Below, one piece after another: positions 7,846-16,186 of a stretch of 28,504 bases of DNA (the stretch's first letter is position 1; each line of letters begins with the position of its first letter). Location of the stretch: assembly GCA_023427845.1 (NCBI GenBank), contig JAEYZX010000096.1, forward strand, positions 1 to 28,504. The letters are read 5' to 3'. Origin of the DNA: Bacteroidota bacterium (GTDB lineage: Bacteria; Bacteroidota; Bacteroidia; Flavobacteriales; Flavobacteriaceae). The notes under the pieces are model-generated. The model searched no databases. It was not told the DNA's origin and saw nothing but the letters and a program-made list of their open reading frames with translations. The position numbers were made by a program, and so were the translations under genes.

Positions 7846-8517
7846 TTATTTGATTTTTAAAAGTAGGTTTGGGTCGGGGCAGTTCTCCAGATAATAGGTT
7901 TGATCGCTTCTCGAGCAGACTCCGGGATAATCGCCGGAATAGGGACCAATTTGCCGGATTAGCTGAAAATGCAAATGTGGAGGATAACCGCCATTCACAT
8001 CGGGAGTTCCCAGCGCTGCGATGATCTGGCCCTGGCGGATTGATGCACCGACAGTTAGATTGTCAATACTATCTAACGACAAATGTCCGTATAACGTGTA
8101 TAAGTTGGTATCATTAATTTCGTGTTTCAGGATGATTGTTGGTCCGTAATTTCCTTTGCCGATGTTATTCGAAAAACTGTGAATTGTACCGTCAAGTGCC
8201 GCAAGTACCGAAGTTCCCGCGCTTGTCCATAAATCGATGCCGATATGGATATTGCGGTCTTCGGCATCATTCGAATTAAAAATAGAACTGGTACGATATA
8301 AATTCCGATGCTCATTGTATCCGCCGTACGCTACAGCTGACTTATGTTTGGAAAGATAATTTATGATGTACCTGCCAAAATCATCCGGATCATTGAGTTT
8401 GACCGATTCCAACTCAGAATTTCCGGCCGACAAGTCGATTGCGACATAATCACTATACGGAATGTTTTTGTCGATAACATGGATTTGCGAATCGGAAATT
8501 TTGTTGATTTCTGTCAT
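7846..8517 (-). CDS. M23-family (LytM-fold) metallopeptidase domain protein without signal peptide
   Basis: This 223-residue protein carries a C-terminal M23 domain (about 85-190) with complete zinc and catalytic residues: His91 and Asp95 in HIGIDLW, His145 in LYGHLS and His183 in PPHLHFQL. M23 enzymes normally cut peptidoglycan cross-links, but this one starts MTEINKISDS and has no signal peptide or transmembrane helix, so a cytoplasmic location is likely and the substrate is unclear. Similar M23 domains occur as the middle module of some phosphotransferase/aminotransferase fusion proteins; this may be a stand-alone relative (from memory). Its ATG overlaps the stop of the upstream flavoprotein gene as ATGA, and the lipoprotein gene begins one base after its own stop, so the three are probably translationally coupled. 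Confidence 0.87.
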   Translation of the reverse strand: MTEINKISDSQIHVIDKNIPYSDYVAIDLSAGNSELESVKLNDPDDFGRYIINYLSKHKSAVAYGGYNEHRNLYRTSSIFNSNDAEDRNIHIGIDLWTSAGTSVLAALDGTIHSFSNNIGKGNYGPTIILKHEINDTNLYTLYGHLSLDSIDNLTVGASIRQGQIIAALGTPDVNGGYPPHLHFQLIRQIGPYSGDYPGVCSRSDQTYYLENCPDPNLLLKIK

Positions 8518-9431
8518 TCGTTATCAAAATTTTCTTCAATCAGTTCTTTATTAATGTGGATTCCGGCAACAGTTCCCGCTGCGATCGCAACCGACAGCGT
8601 TCGGGTTGTCGTTGTATTGTCGCCCGCAGCAAACATACCGGGTATATTCGTCTTCTGATTTTGGTCGACGATTATAAATCCGTGTTCGTCAAACTCGCAG
8701 CCCATTTGCAACGGAATGTCCATTTGCTGGCTGATTCCGGATCGGATGTATATCGCCTCAAGTAATTCCTCTGAATCATCATCGAAAATTACGCTTTTCA
8801 CCATTCCGTCCTGATGTGTAACCGATTTGATAGTTTGGGATTTTATCGGAATTTTTTTCTGCTCAAGCCACGTCCTGTGATTTTCATCGAGATCGTCATT
8901 CCCATTGAGCAGAATGACCAGATCTTTCGACCAGTTACGAATGAGTTTCGCCATTTCAAACGCAGGTTCGCCATGGGTCAGGATTCCGATTTTCTTGTTT
9001 GCTATTTCGTAACCATGGCAGTAGGGGCAATGCACGACCGATATTCCCCAGCATTCTTCAATTCCGGGAATTTCAGGCAAATTGTCGGTCACGCCTGTTG
9101 CCAGCAACACTTTCTTGGCGCCAAGCCTAAGCCCGGAATCGGTTACGACCTCAAAATCATTTTCATGTCCCGATACAGCTACTGCCATCGCATTCAGATA
9201 GGTAACGGTATGATATTTCAATACCTGTGCTTTTGCGATTTCAGCGATTTTATCAGGCGGAGTTCCGTCAAATCCCAATAAGTTGTGGGCGGTGGGAGCG
9301 GTGCGGTTGCAAGGGGAGTTAGCGTCGATAATCAGAACCGTGCGTAATGATCGCCCAAGGGTCATTGCAGCTGAAAGTCCGGCATAGCTTCCTCCAACGA
9401 TAATTACGTCGTATGAATTGATTTCGTCCAA
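8514..9431 (-). CDS. Thioredoxin-reductase-like FAD/NAD(P)H disulfide oxidoreductase
   Basis: With a TTG start at 9431 the protein has 305 residues, the usual size for this family. The FAD-binding motif is DVIIVGGSYAGLSAA (8-22), the redox pair is Cys135/Cys138 in VVHCPYCHGYE, and the C-terminal FAD motif is IPGMFAAGDN (263-272). The NAD(P)H region (KKIGILTHGEPAFEMA, 146-161) lacks the textbook GxGxxA. CPYCHG is typical of thioredoxin-reductase-like dithiol oxidases, including those acting on small-molecule dithiols, rather than of housekeeping TrxB, so the substrate is open. The frame stays open upstream to a TTG at 9527, but that codon lies in the preceding terminator and would add 32 unconserved residues. 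No ATG is available. It is the first gene of the operon with the M23 protein and the lipoprotein. Confidence 0.87.
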   Translation of the reverse strand: MDEINSYDVIIVGGSYAGLSAAMTLGRSLRTVLIIDANSPCNRTAPTAHNLLGFDGTPPDKIAEIAKAQVLKYHTVTYLNAMAVAVSGHENDFEVVTDSGLRLGAKKVLLATGVTDNLPEIPGIEECWGISVVHCPYCHGYEIANKKIGILTHGEPAFEMAKLIRNWSKDLVILLNGNDDLDENHRTWLEQKKIPIKSQTIKSVTHQDGMVKSVIFDDDSEELLEAIYIRSGISQQMDIPLQMGCEFDEHGFIIVDQNQKTNIPGMFAAGDNTTTTRTLSVAIAAGTVAGIHINKELIEENFDNE

Positions 9432-9511
9432 TTGGGTAGAAGAGATTTTACTTTTAATAAAGATATTCGATTTAGGAAAAATGAATCCTAACTTTAATAT
9501 CGTTTTAACGC

Positions 9512-9544
9512 AAAAAAAAACCGGCAACTAATGGCTGCCGGTTT
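9512..9544 (-). terminator. Terminator after the small acidic lipoprotein gene
   Basis: A 9-bp inverted repeat (AAACCGGCA 9518-9526 with TGCCGGTTT 9536-9544) has a 9-nt loop and, on the minus strand, continues into an unbroken T run (A at 9512-9520 on the plus strand). It lies 16 nt past the stop at 9561. Confidence 0.88.
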
Positions 9545-9560
9545 AATCTGCTAGGTGAGA

Positions 9561-9827
9561 TTAATTTTTTACTTCTACACTTCCGCTTCCGTCTTTAACG
9601 TCGACCTTGGTCGAATTATCGCCGTCTTTAGTATCAACTGAAATTCCGTCAGAGTTTACGCTCACTGAAGTTCCATCGGCTTCCTCGGCAGGTGGAGGTG
9701 GCGGGGTTTCATGCATGATGACAGTGGTGTCGGTCGTTGAAGTCTCGATAGTCTCGGTTTCTTTCTCTTTACAAGAAGTCGCAAGCATCATTGCAACTGC
9801 TCCAAATAATAAAATTGATTTTTTCAT
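9561..9827 (-). CDS. Small acidic lipoprotein
   Basis: This 88-residue protein starts at ATG 9827 with MKKSILLFGAVAMMLATSC, a clear lipoprotein signal with lipidated Cys19. The next residues KEKETE are charged and acidic, like the lipoprotein export signals that send lipoproteins to the cell surface in Bacteroidetes. The rest is low complexity: a Thr/Glu linker, PPPPP, then repeated DG-containing strands (SVNSDGISVDTKDG, STKVDVKDGSGSVEVKN) that look like short beta hairpins, perhaps calcium-binding, though no full motif is met. The function is unknown. An upstream TTG-like extension to 9908 exists in frame but would put 27 residues before the signal peptide, so I reject it. A strong terminator follows. 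Confidence 0.78.
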   Translation of the reverse strand: MKKSILLFGAVAMMLATSCKEKETETIETSTTDTTVIMHETPPPPPAEEADGTSVSVNSDGISVDTKDGDNSTKVDVKDGSGSVEVKN

Positions 9828-9907
9828 TGTATTGGTTTTATTGGTTATAGATGCAATATCGGGATTTTTAATCTGTAATGGCAGAATTGTAAAGTATCTT
9901 ATGAACA

Positions 9908-12313
9908 TTAGTATAAAGATGGAAATTTTGCCGGGTTCAATTCATGCATCATAGCGTAAACTTTTTCATAGATGTCTTCGGCCGACGGCTTTGAAAAATA
10001 GTCTCCATCGGTACCGTAAGAAGGGCGGTGTGCTTTGGCCGAGAGTGTTTCGGGTTTACCGTCAAGATACTGATACGCGTTCTGCACATCTATGACCTGC
10101 TGCAATATATACGCCGATGCGCCGCCAGGGACATCTTCGTCAACAACCAGGAACTGATTGGTTTTGGCAACACTTTTAACAATGTCATGATTAACATCGA
10201 ATGGAAGTAACGACTGCGCATCGATGATTTCGCAATCAATTCCGACTTCCAACAGTTCTTTTGCCGCCTGCTCAACAAGGCGTAAGGTAGATCCATACGA
10301 AACGATCGTTATATCTGTTCCTTCCTTTATGGTTTCTACAACACCAATCGGGGTCTTGAATTCGCCTAAGTTAACAGGCATTTTTTCCTTTAGTCGATAT
10401 CCATTCAGATTTTCGATAACCAAAGCCGGTTCGTCGGTTTCGAGTAATGTATTGTAGAATCCCGCGGCTTTTGTCATGTTCCTCGGAACCAACACGTGAA
10501 TTCCGCGAATTGCATTGATGATCATTCCCATAGGCGATCCCGAATGCCAGATACCTTCTAACCGGTGACCGCGCGTGCGGATGATCAATGGCGCTTTTTG
10601 TCGGCCACACGTTCGATATTGAAGCGTTGCGAGATCATCGCTCATTATCTGAATCGCATAAAGCAAATAATCGAGATACTGTATTTCGGCTATTGGTCGA
10701 AGTCCGCGCATTGCCATCCCAATTCCCTGTCCGATGATTGTCGCTTCGCGGATTCCCACATCGGCAACGCGCATCTCACCATACTTTTCCTGCATTCCTT
10801 CAAGTCCCTGGTTCACATCGCCGATATTTCCGGCGTCTTCTCCAAATACGAGTACCTCGGGATACTTCGTGAAAATAGCATCAAAATTGTCGCGGATGAT
10901 CAGTCGTGCATCGGCTTCCTCGGCATTTTCGTCATATTGCGGAAGCACTTCCCTGACCGAGAACACGTTTTTATCGGATTGGGAAAACAGGTGCGAGCTG
11001 AATTTTGGCTGGGCCTGTTCCGTATATGATGAGATCCATGAAGCCAGTTGTGTTTGCCCTTCCTCATTCACAATCATCCGGAGTACTTTTCGTGCAATAA
11101 CCAATAATTCTTTTCGGATCGGTTCTTTTATAGCCGATAATTCAGTTATATATTTTTGGATAAAAACCCTGTTGCTGCTATTTGCTGCGATTTGTTCCAA
11201 CAACGTTACAAGTTCCTTCTGATCTTGCTTCATCGGAGCTGTAACAGCTTCCCAAGCGGCTTTCTTTGCCTCAAGGACAAGTTTTTTTGCGTTCGATTCA
11301 ATTTCCTCAAGATCGGCCTCGGTTACCAGATTGAATGACAACATCCATTTTCGCATTTGTCTCACGCAATCGAAATCGCCTTCCCACGTCAGCCGGTTGG
11401 CGTCTTTGTACCGTTCATGTGATCCTGAAGTCGAATGGCCTTGTGGCTGTGTTAGCTCTATAACATGGATCAAAACCGGAACATGCTCCTCGCGGGCGAT
11501 TTTCGCAGCTTTTGCATAGGTCGCGACAAGCTCGGCATAATCCCAGCCTTTGACACGGAAAATTTCGAAACCTTTGTTATTTTCATCACGCTGGAATCCT
11601 TTGAGAATTTCCGAAATGTTCTCTTTGGTGGTCTGGTAGCGGGCGTGGACCGAAATGCCGTATTCGTCATCCCAAACACTCATTACCATTGGCACCTGAA
11701 GTACACCTGCGGCATTGATCGTTTCAAAGAACAATCCTTCCGATGTACTTGCATTACCGATTGTTCCCCATGCGATCTCATTTCCATAAATCGAAAAATT
11801 GGTCGCATTCGATATGCCTGAGAGATTTCTGTAAATTTTCGAAGCCTGTGCCAATCCCAACAGACGCGGCATTTGACCACCGGTCGGTGAGATATCGGAA
11901 CTTGAATTTTTTTGGACGGTCAGGTTTTTCCATGTCCCATCTTCATTTAAACTGTGCGTCGCAAAGTGCCCGCCCATTTGCCGCCCGCCCGACATCGGAT
12001 CGTGGTTTATATCCGAATGGCCATATAATCCGGCAAAAAACTGCTCAACTGTAAGCTGCCCGATTGCCATCATGAAAGTCTGGTCGCGATAGTATCCTGA
12101 ACGGAAATCACCGTTACGGAACGCTTTGGCCATCGCGAGTTGCGGTACTTCCTTACCGTCGCCAAAAATGCCGAATTTTGCTTTTCCGGTGAGGACTTCA
12201 CGTCGGCCCAACAAGCTGCATTCCCGACTCGTAACCGCTAGCTTGTAGTCTTTTATAACTTCAGCTTTAAAATCATCAAAAGAGAGCGCGGGAGTAGTTT
12301 CAGCCTGTATCAT
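9908..12313 (-). CDS. 2-oxoacid dehydrogenase E1 component, alpha and beta fused
   Basis: From ATG 12313 this is an 801-residue fusion. Residues about 1-420 are the E1-alpha (thiamine diphosphate) domain: RSGYYRDQT, MSGGRQMGGHF, GNASTSEGLFFETIN (186-200) and VWDDEYGISV. Residues about 475-801 are the E1-beta domain: VFGEDAGNIGDVNQG, REATIIGQGIGMAMRG, PIAEIQYLDY, VDEDVPGGASAYI. Such fusions are common in Bacteroidetes and act with E2 and E3 to decarboxylate branched-chain or related 2-oxoacids to acyl-CoA; which acid cannot be told, and no E2/E3 gene is in the window. The two predicted Mg-ligand positions read Asn187 and Asp216, the reverse of the usual Asp and Asn. TAAATTTG, 27 nt upstream of 12313 on the minus strand, supports this start over an ATG at 12400. 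Confidence 0.93.
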   Translation of the reverse strand: MIQAETTPALSFDDFKAEVIKDYKLAVTSRECSLLGRREVLTGKAKFGIFGDGKEVPQLAMAKAFRNGDFRSGYYRDQTFMMAIGQLTVEQFFAGLYGHSDINHDPMSGGRQMGGHFATHSLNEDGTWKNLTVQKNSSSDISPTGGQMPRLLGLAQASKIYRNLSGISNATNFSIYGNEIAWGTIGNASTSEGLFFETINAAGVLQVPMVMSVWDDEYGISVHARYQTTKENISEILKGFQRDENNKGFEIFRVKGWDYAELVATYAKAAKIAREEHVPVLIHVIELTQPQGHSTSGSHERYKDANRLTWEGDFDCVRQMRKWMLSFNLVTEADLEEIESNAKKLVLEAKKAAWEAVTAPMKQDQKELVTLLEQIAANSSNRVFIQKYITELSAIKEPIRKELLVIARKVLRMIVNEEGQTQLASWISSYTEQAQPKFSSHLFSQSDKNVFSVREVLPQYDENAEEADARLIIRDNFDAIFTKYPEVLVFGEDAGNIGDVNQGLEGMQEKYGEMRVADVGIREATIIGQGIGMAMRGLRPIAEIQYLDYLLYAIQIMSDDLATLQYRTCGRQKAPLIIRTRGHRLEGIWHSGSPMGMIINAIRGIHVLVPRNMTKAAGFYNTLLETDEPALVIENLNGYRLKEKMPVNLGEFKTPIGVVETIKEGTDITIVSYGSTLRLVEQAAKELLEVGIDCEIIDAQSLLPFDVNHDIVKSVAKTNQFLVVDEDVPGGASAYILQQVIDVQNAYQYLDGKPETLSAKAHRPSYGTDGDYFSKPSAEDIYEKVYAMMHELNPAKFPSLY

Positions 12314-12339
12314 GAGTAAATTGTGGATTGTTAGGAAAA

Positions 12340-12347
12340 CAAATTTA
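12340..12347 (-). promoter_or_regulatory. -7 element for the fused E1 gene
   Basis: On the minus strand this reads TAAATTTG, an exact TAnnTTTG match, 27 nt before the ATG at 12313. The in-frame ATG at 12400 would lie upstream of this box. The -33 element is not evident. Confidence 0.5.
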
Positions 12348-12368
12348 AGTAAAATACGGCTACTTCCT

Positions 12369-12390
12369 AAATCGGCAGCCGATTTTTTGT
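12369..12390 (+). terminator. Orphan plus-strand terminator-like hairpin upstream of the E1 gene
   Basis: AAATCGG 12369-12375 pairs with CCGATTT 12379-12385 across a CAG loop and is followed by TTTGTTTTC on the plus strand. No plus-strand gene lies before it, so it could stop antisense RNA from the E1 region or be left over from a lost gene. The opposite strand has no T run. Confidence 0.45.
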
Positions 12391-12479
12391 TTTCGTGCAT
12401 TCACAGCAAAAGCCGTTCAAAACCAAAGTTTGTTGAATTATTAATGACAAATCCTTCACTGAACTATCAAATATTCAAA

Positions 12480-12500
12480 ATTATCGTCTGAGGAACGATA
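12480..12500 (-). terminator. Weak hairpin after the M1-like barrel gene
   Basis: TATCGT 12482-12487 pairs with ACGATA 12495-12500 over a 7-nt loop, directly after the stop codon. Minus-strand sequence beyond it is AT-rich (ATTTTG) but lacks a long T run, so termination would be weak. Confidence 0.3.
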
Positions 12501-15329
12501 TTAAAACCATTTTCTGGTGAACAAATTGACCAATACTTTTGGATCTAGAGTTATGATGAACCTGATCTTTTCATGATAATTGTCCTGGCCGACTTCCCAT
12601 CCATTGTTCGAGTAAACGGGAAAATACAATTCGAAGTAGTCGGTCACCAGATTCAGTCGGATTCCGCTGTCGTACAAAAATTCAGCATCCCTATTTCTAT
12701 TTTTCACCAGGCCGACATCACCATACGCTTCGATCCAGTTCCATATACTGTAACCAAGGTTTGCGGTCGTGATCCATTGATTTGCGAACGGCGTATCGAG
12801 CTTCGATTTGAATCCGCCTTCCGACAAAATAAGCTGCTGGCTAAAAAATCCTGTGTCTTCCGATCGTCCGTAATAATTGTAATCAAACAGGTAATCGGTT
12901 GGACGGTCGAGCGCAAAGCTAAAAAAGTCGGATGTGGTCTTATTGTAAAGGAAAGCGGCTGCAAATACGCGAAGGTGAAGCTGCCGGTTGTCTTCAAATA
13001 ATCGGCGATACTGCGTTTCGGCAGAAAATTTACCGAATTTTTTCGCAATTTGAAGATCGCCCGAGTAGCTAAAGTGTTTTATAACCTCGGTCTTTGAATC
13101 TAAGAATCGCATGTTTAATATCGCATAATCCCGGAAATTTTCCGCACCGGAAATTTCGAAAGCGGTGGGATCGCGATGTACGATGACTTCACGCAACATC
13201 AACATCTGCCGCCTGTTGTTCCTGAAATTGGGTTTTCGAAAACGAAACTGCACTGTAGGAGTCAATTTGGTATAAGCCGCATCGGGCGCATAATGAAAAA
13301 AACTACCGCCAAGCCCATATCGAATATTGTACAGCGCGCCTTCACGATAGTTCTGGTTCACGCTCGCGCTGAAATTACCTATGAGTGATTGCGTATTGAC
13401 CGAATAAATCGGGTTGACATCGAAAATGAACGGCTTGTCGAGTATCGTTTTATTGTGGAAACGCATTCCCGGTGAAAGTCCGTCATAAAGGTTATACGTA
13501 AAGGTCGGCACATATAAGACCTGATTATAATTTGGATCTTCGAGGTCTTTCATCACGTTGAATCGCAGCGGCCTGTTCGTTAAGGAAAAGCCTTTTAGCG
13601 ATCGCCAGTTGTTGCGTTGGTTGTACTCGGGAACTTCGTTTTTAAGGTTCAATACTATTTTATCTGCATTGTTCCTAGATACGGAAATCGTGCTGTCGGT
13701 GCTTACATTTTCGACCCAATGTTTGAAAACGACCTCGCCATCCTTAATTCCGTAGACCGGGATCGGGACGGTAGTTCCTGTCCGATTTTTAATCGTATAT
13801 ACAATGGTGTTGTCATTTTTGAGTACGTCGCCGAATTTATAATCGATGATTTTTCGCGAATCGATAATCGTTTCAAAAAACCAGCCGATGTCTTTTTGTG
13901 CATTCCTTTTCAGGATCGATTCAAAATCGGATCGGGTTGCCTGCCTTTCCTGATTCAGCGCATAAAAATCCTGTATCGCTGTTTTTACTTTGTCGTTGCC
14001 GAGATAATCATCCAGATACCGAAAACTCAGTCCTGCGCGATACTTGCCTGCAATCTGTTCATTGAATTTAATAAGTGTGTTCTTTGGCGCGCCCAACGGC
14101 TGATCGAGGTTTTTACGGGCCATCAGCATATAAAAGTAACTGTATTGATCATTGAACCCAAGATTCACCAATCGATAGTTTTTGAGTACTTTCAGCGACG
14201 ACAGGCTTCCCATCATCTTGCTGCCGGGACGGTTTTCATCGATGTATTTCATCATTGTGTAAATCTGGATCCCGTCATAAATCCAATTATCCTTGTTAGG
14301 GTTGAGGCGAAGGCTCGATTTCAGGTAATTGTTCAAATACGTTTTCAGGAATTTTATTTCGAACAAAAAGTCATCCGAAAACGGACTTACGAACGATGGC
14401 AGCTGGTTCAAACCGTAAAACGGATTTCGGTCATAATCGGTCTGCGCTACCGTAATTTTCGGATGAGGGTAATCGCCCACATTTTCGTGGACGAACGTGA
14501 CGATCCGGTCGATGATGATTGCCTTTTCGACATCGCTGACTTTGTGGTCCTGAAGCCCATTGTGAACTTCAATCAGCTGGTTCCGAAACGAACGAAAAGT
14601 CGGGGTTTTCTCAATGTATAAACTAAAATCATTGCGGTTTTGGCCCGAGAAATCGTACACCTTAAAACCTTCATCCTGCAATTTTGCATCTTCGTTCAGG
14701 TCTGAAGTGACTTCCAAGTCCGATGGCACGCGCAAATTAAGCTCGTAGTTTGTCGTCCCGTTGGATATATCATCGAGATTGTTGTTGCTCGAGCGTACGA
14801 ATTTATGATCCTCATATCGTGCAGCACTCAAAAACCAGTTGCGAAGAACAAAACTTCCATCACTTTTGTACCCATAACGCGTAAAACGGGCACTTGGAAC
14901 TTTTGAAGTGTAACTAAGTTTTAAATCGAGTTTTTGTCCGGATAACAGCGGCCTGCTTAAAGTCACTGTCACAATATCGGGCTGCCTGTCGGTACGTTTC
15001 CACGATAATGTGCCGGAATCATCAGAAATTGTGAGCTCATTCGTACTGCCGCGTTCGTGGTCCTTCGCCAGGTGAAAGCTCGTTGCGAATTCATCCGAAA
15101 ATCGTTTTGCAAGCGGCGTCTTCTTAGAAGAGTAGGCGTGGTTCCAGTCGTTCAGCACAATGACATAAAGTGCATCCGGCGACGAATTGACATAGTTCAG
15201 TTCCTGCGTGACCGTCAGTGTTTTTTCTGTGGGATTGAGCGTTGCCTCGATTTTCGAATGATGCTGCGCAAACATTGTAACCGGTACCAGCAGCAAAATT
15301 AAATTGAGAATACGGGAAACTGATTTCAA
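12501..15329 (-). CDS. M1-peptidase-like protein with degenerate active site and C-terminal outer-membrane barrel
   Basis: This 942-residue protein starts at TTG 15329; no in-frame ATG precedes the stop upstream, and only this start gives a signal peptide (LILLLVPVTMFAQ). Residues about 22-245 resemble the beta-rich N-domain of M1 aminopeptidases. At the expected zinc site, HExxH reads FEIKF (323-327), and the downstream Glu of the WLxEG motif reads WIYDGIQ, so the site should not bind zinc or cleave. Residues about 560-942 alternate aromatic and polar strands and end RKWF, as in outer-membrane beta-barrel proteins inserted by BAM. I infer an outer-membrane protein with a periplasmic or surface pseudo-peptidase domain. 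I recall Flavobacterium homologues annotated simply as aminopeptidase or metalloprotease; that label would mislead here. Confidence 0.82.
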   Translation of the reverse strand: MKSVSRILNLILLLVPVTMFAQHHSKIEATLNPTEKTLTVTQELNYVNSSPDALYVIVLNDWNHAYSSKKTPLAKRFSDEFATSFHLAKDHERGSTNELTISDDSGTLSWKRTDRQPDIVTVTLSRPLLSGQKLDLKLSYTSKVPSARFTRYGYKSDGSFVLRNWFLSAARYEDHKFVRSSNNNLDDISNGTTNYELNLRVPSDLEVTSDLNEDAKLQDEGFKVYDFSGQNRNDFSLYIEKTPTFRSFRNQLIEVHNGLQDHKVSDVEKAIIIDRIVTFVHENVGDYPHPKITVAQTDYDRNPFYGLNQLPSFVSPFSDDFLFEIKFLKTYLNNYLKSSLRLNPNKDNWIYDGIQIYTMMKYIDENRPGSKMMGSLSSLKVLKNYRLVNLGFNDQYSYFYMLMARKNLDQPLGAPKNTLIKFNEQIAGKYRAGLSFRYLDDYLGNDKVKTAIQDFYALNQERQATRSDFESILKRNAQKDIGWFFETIIDSRKIIDYKFGDVLKNDNTIVYTIKNRTGTTVPIPVYGIKDGEVVFKHWVENVSTDSTISVSRNNADKIVLNLKNEVPEYNQRNNWRSLKGFSLTNRPLRFNVMKDLEDPNYNQVLYVPTFTYNLYDGLSPGMRFHNKTILDKPFIFDVNPIYSVNTQSLIGNFSASVNQNYREGALYNIRYGLGGSFFHYAPDAAYTKLTPTVQFRFRKPNFRNNRRQMLMLREVIVHRDPTAFEISGAENFRDYAILNMRFLDSKTEVIKHFSYSGDLQIAKKFGKFSAETQYRRLFEDNRQLHLRVFAAAFLYNKTTSDFFSFALDRPTDYLFDYNYYGRSEDTGFFSQQLILSEGGFKSKLDTPFANQWITTANLGYSIWNWIEAYGDVGLVKNRNRDAEFLYDSGIRLNLVTDYFELYFPVYSNNGWEVGQDNYHEKIRFIITLDPKVLVNLFTRKWF

Positions 15330-15412
15330 GAAATGTGTGTTTGATTAAAACAGATAATTATAACGGAGTACCATTGTCAATAGTATAGATGTGTAATCGC
15401 GGATTGGTTGCG

Positions 15413-15440
15413 TACAAAAAAAACTGCCCTGGAGCAGCTT
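15413..15440 (-). terminator. Probable terminator after the LOG-family gene
   Basis: On the minus strand a short GC stem (GCAG 15434-15437 with CTGC 15424-15427, flanked by AT pairs and one mismatch) is followed by an eight-base T run. It begins a few bases past the stop at 15444. The stem is imperfect. Confidence 0.5.
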
Positions 15441-15443
15441 TAT

Positions 15444-16172
15444 TTAGAAATTCGGACTCAAATCGTATTTCTTGTAGAACCTGTCTAGATGGTCAACTAC
15501 TTCATCTTCAGTATCGACGATTCGAATCAGATTCATATCATCGGGACTTACGGTAGCATACTTGTCGACCAAAGTTGCTTTCACCCAATCGATAAGGCCG
15601 CTCCAAAACGCGGTGCCGACAAGAATGATCGGGAACTTTGCGATTTTCTTTGTCTGGATCAGCGTAATCGCCTCAAACATCTCATCCAAAGTCCCAAAAC
15701 CGCCCGGCATTACGACAAATCCCTGCGAATATTTGACGAACATCACCTTGCGGACAAAGAAATAATCAAAATTCAGGTTCTTGTCGCGGTCGATATACGG
15801 GTTGAAATGCTGCTCGAACGGAAGTTCGATATTTAATCCAACCGATGTTCCGCCCCCGAGATGCGCGCCTTTATTTCCGGCTTCCATGATTCCGGGACCG
15901 CCGCCTGTGATCACACCGTAACCCGCCTTGCTGATCTTGTAGGCAATCTTTTCGGCAAGCAGGTAGTATTTATCATCCGGTTTGGTACGTGCCGATCCAA
16001 AAATCGATACGCACGGTCCAATCCGTCCCATTGCCTCGTAACCGTTAACAAACTCGGCCATGATCTTGAAAATCGCCCAGGAATCATTGGTCCTGATCTC
16101 ATTCCACGGCTTTTGTTTCAGCTTATCCTGAATTATTTTGTCATCGTCATTATCAAAATCTTCTAATCTCAT
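15444..16172 (-). CDS. LOG-family (TIGR00730) nucleoside 5'-monophosphate phosphoribohydrolase
   Basis: This 242-residue protein has the two LOG-family signatures: GGGPGIMEA (90-98) and PGGFGTLDE (156-164), plus the preceding Arg141-Lys142 in FFVRKVMF. The fold is Rossmann-like, and plant and bacterial members cleave cytokinin riboside monophosphates or AMP into base and ribose 5-phosphate; in bacteria without cytokinin the role is probably purine nucleotide turnover (PpnN-like) and the true substrate is unclear. About 45 extra N-terminal residues precede the core, as in the longer bacterial members. No signal peptide is present, so it is cytoplasmic. It is on the same strand as uvrA upstream and the barrel protein downstream, but gaps of 213 and 114 nt suggest separate transcription. 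Confidence 0.9.
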   Translation of the reverse strand: MRLEDFDNDDDKIIQDKLKQKPWNEIRTNDSWAIFKIMAEFVNGYEAMGRIGPCVSIFGSARTKPDDKYYLLAEKIAYKISKAGYGVITGGGPGIMEAGNKGAHLGGGTSVGLNIELPFEQHFNPYIDRDKNLNFDYFFVRKVMFVKYSQGFVVMPGGFGTLDEMFEAITLIQTKKIAKFPIILVGTAFWSGLIDWVKATLVDKYATVSPDDMNLIRIVDTEDEVVDHLDRFYKKYDLSPNF

Positions 16173-16186
16173 ATCTTATATTTTTT

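Noticed and set aside
9432..9527. N-terminal extension of the flavoprotein to a TTG at 9527
   Set aside because: The TTG lies in the terminator of the upstream lipoprotein gene, and the added 32 residues precede the FAD motif that normally starts near residue 8-10.
12314..12400. N-terminal extension of the fused E1 to an ATG at 12400
   Set aside because: The extension contains the -7 box and the orphan hairpin and shows no conserved sequence; the ATG at 12313 fits better.
12453..12500. Plus-strand mini-frame MTNPSLNYQIFKIIV
   Set aside because: It is only 15 codons long, without a promoter or similarity that I recognise, and probably occurs by chance in AT-rich DNA.
13617..14621. 334-codon open frame on the plus strand
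   Set aside because: It lies wholly antisense to the M1-like barrel gene, its translation has no recognisable domain and it has no promoter. It is a by-product of codon bias.
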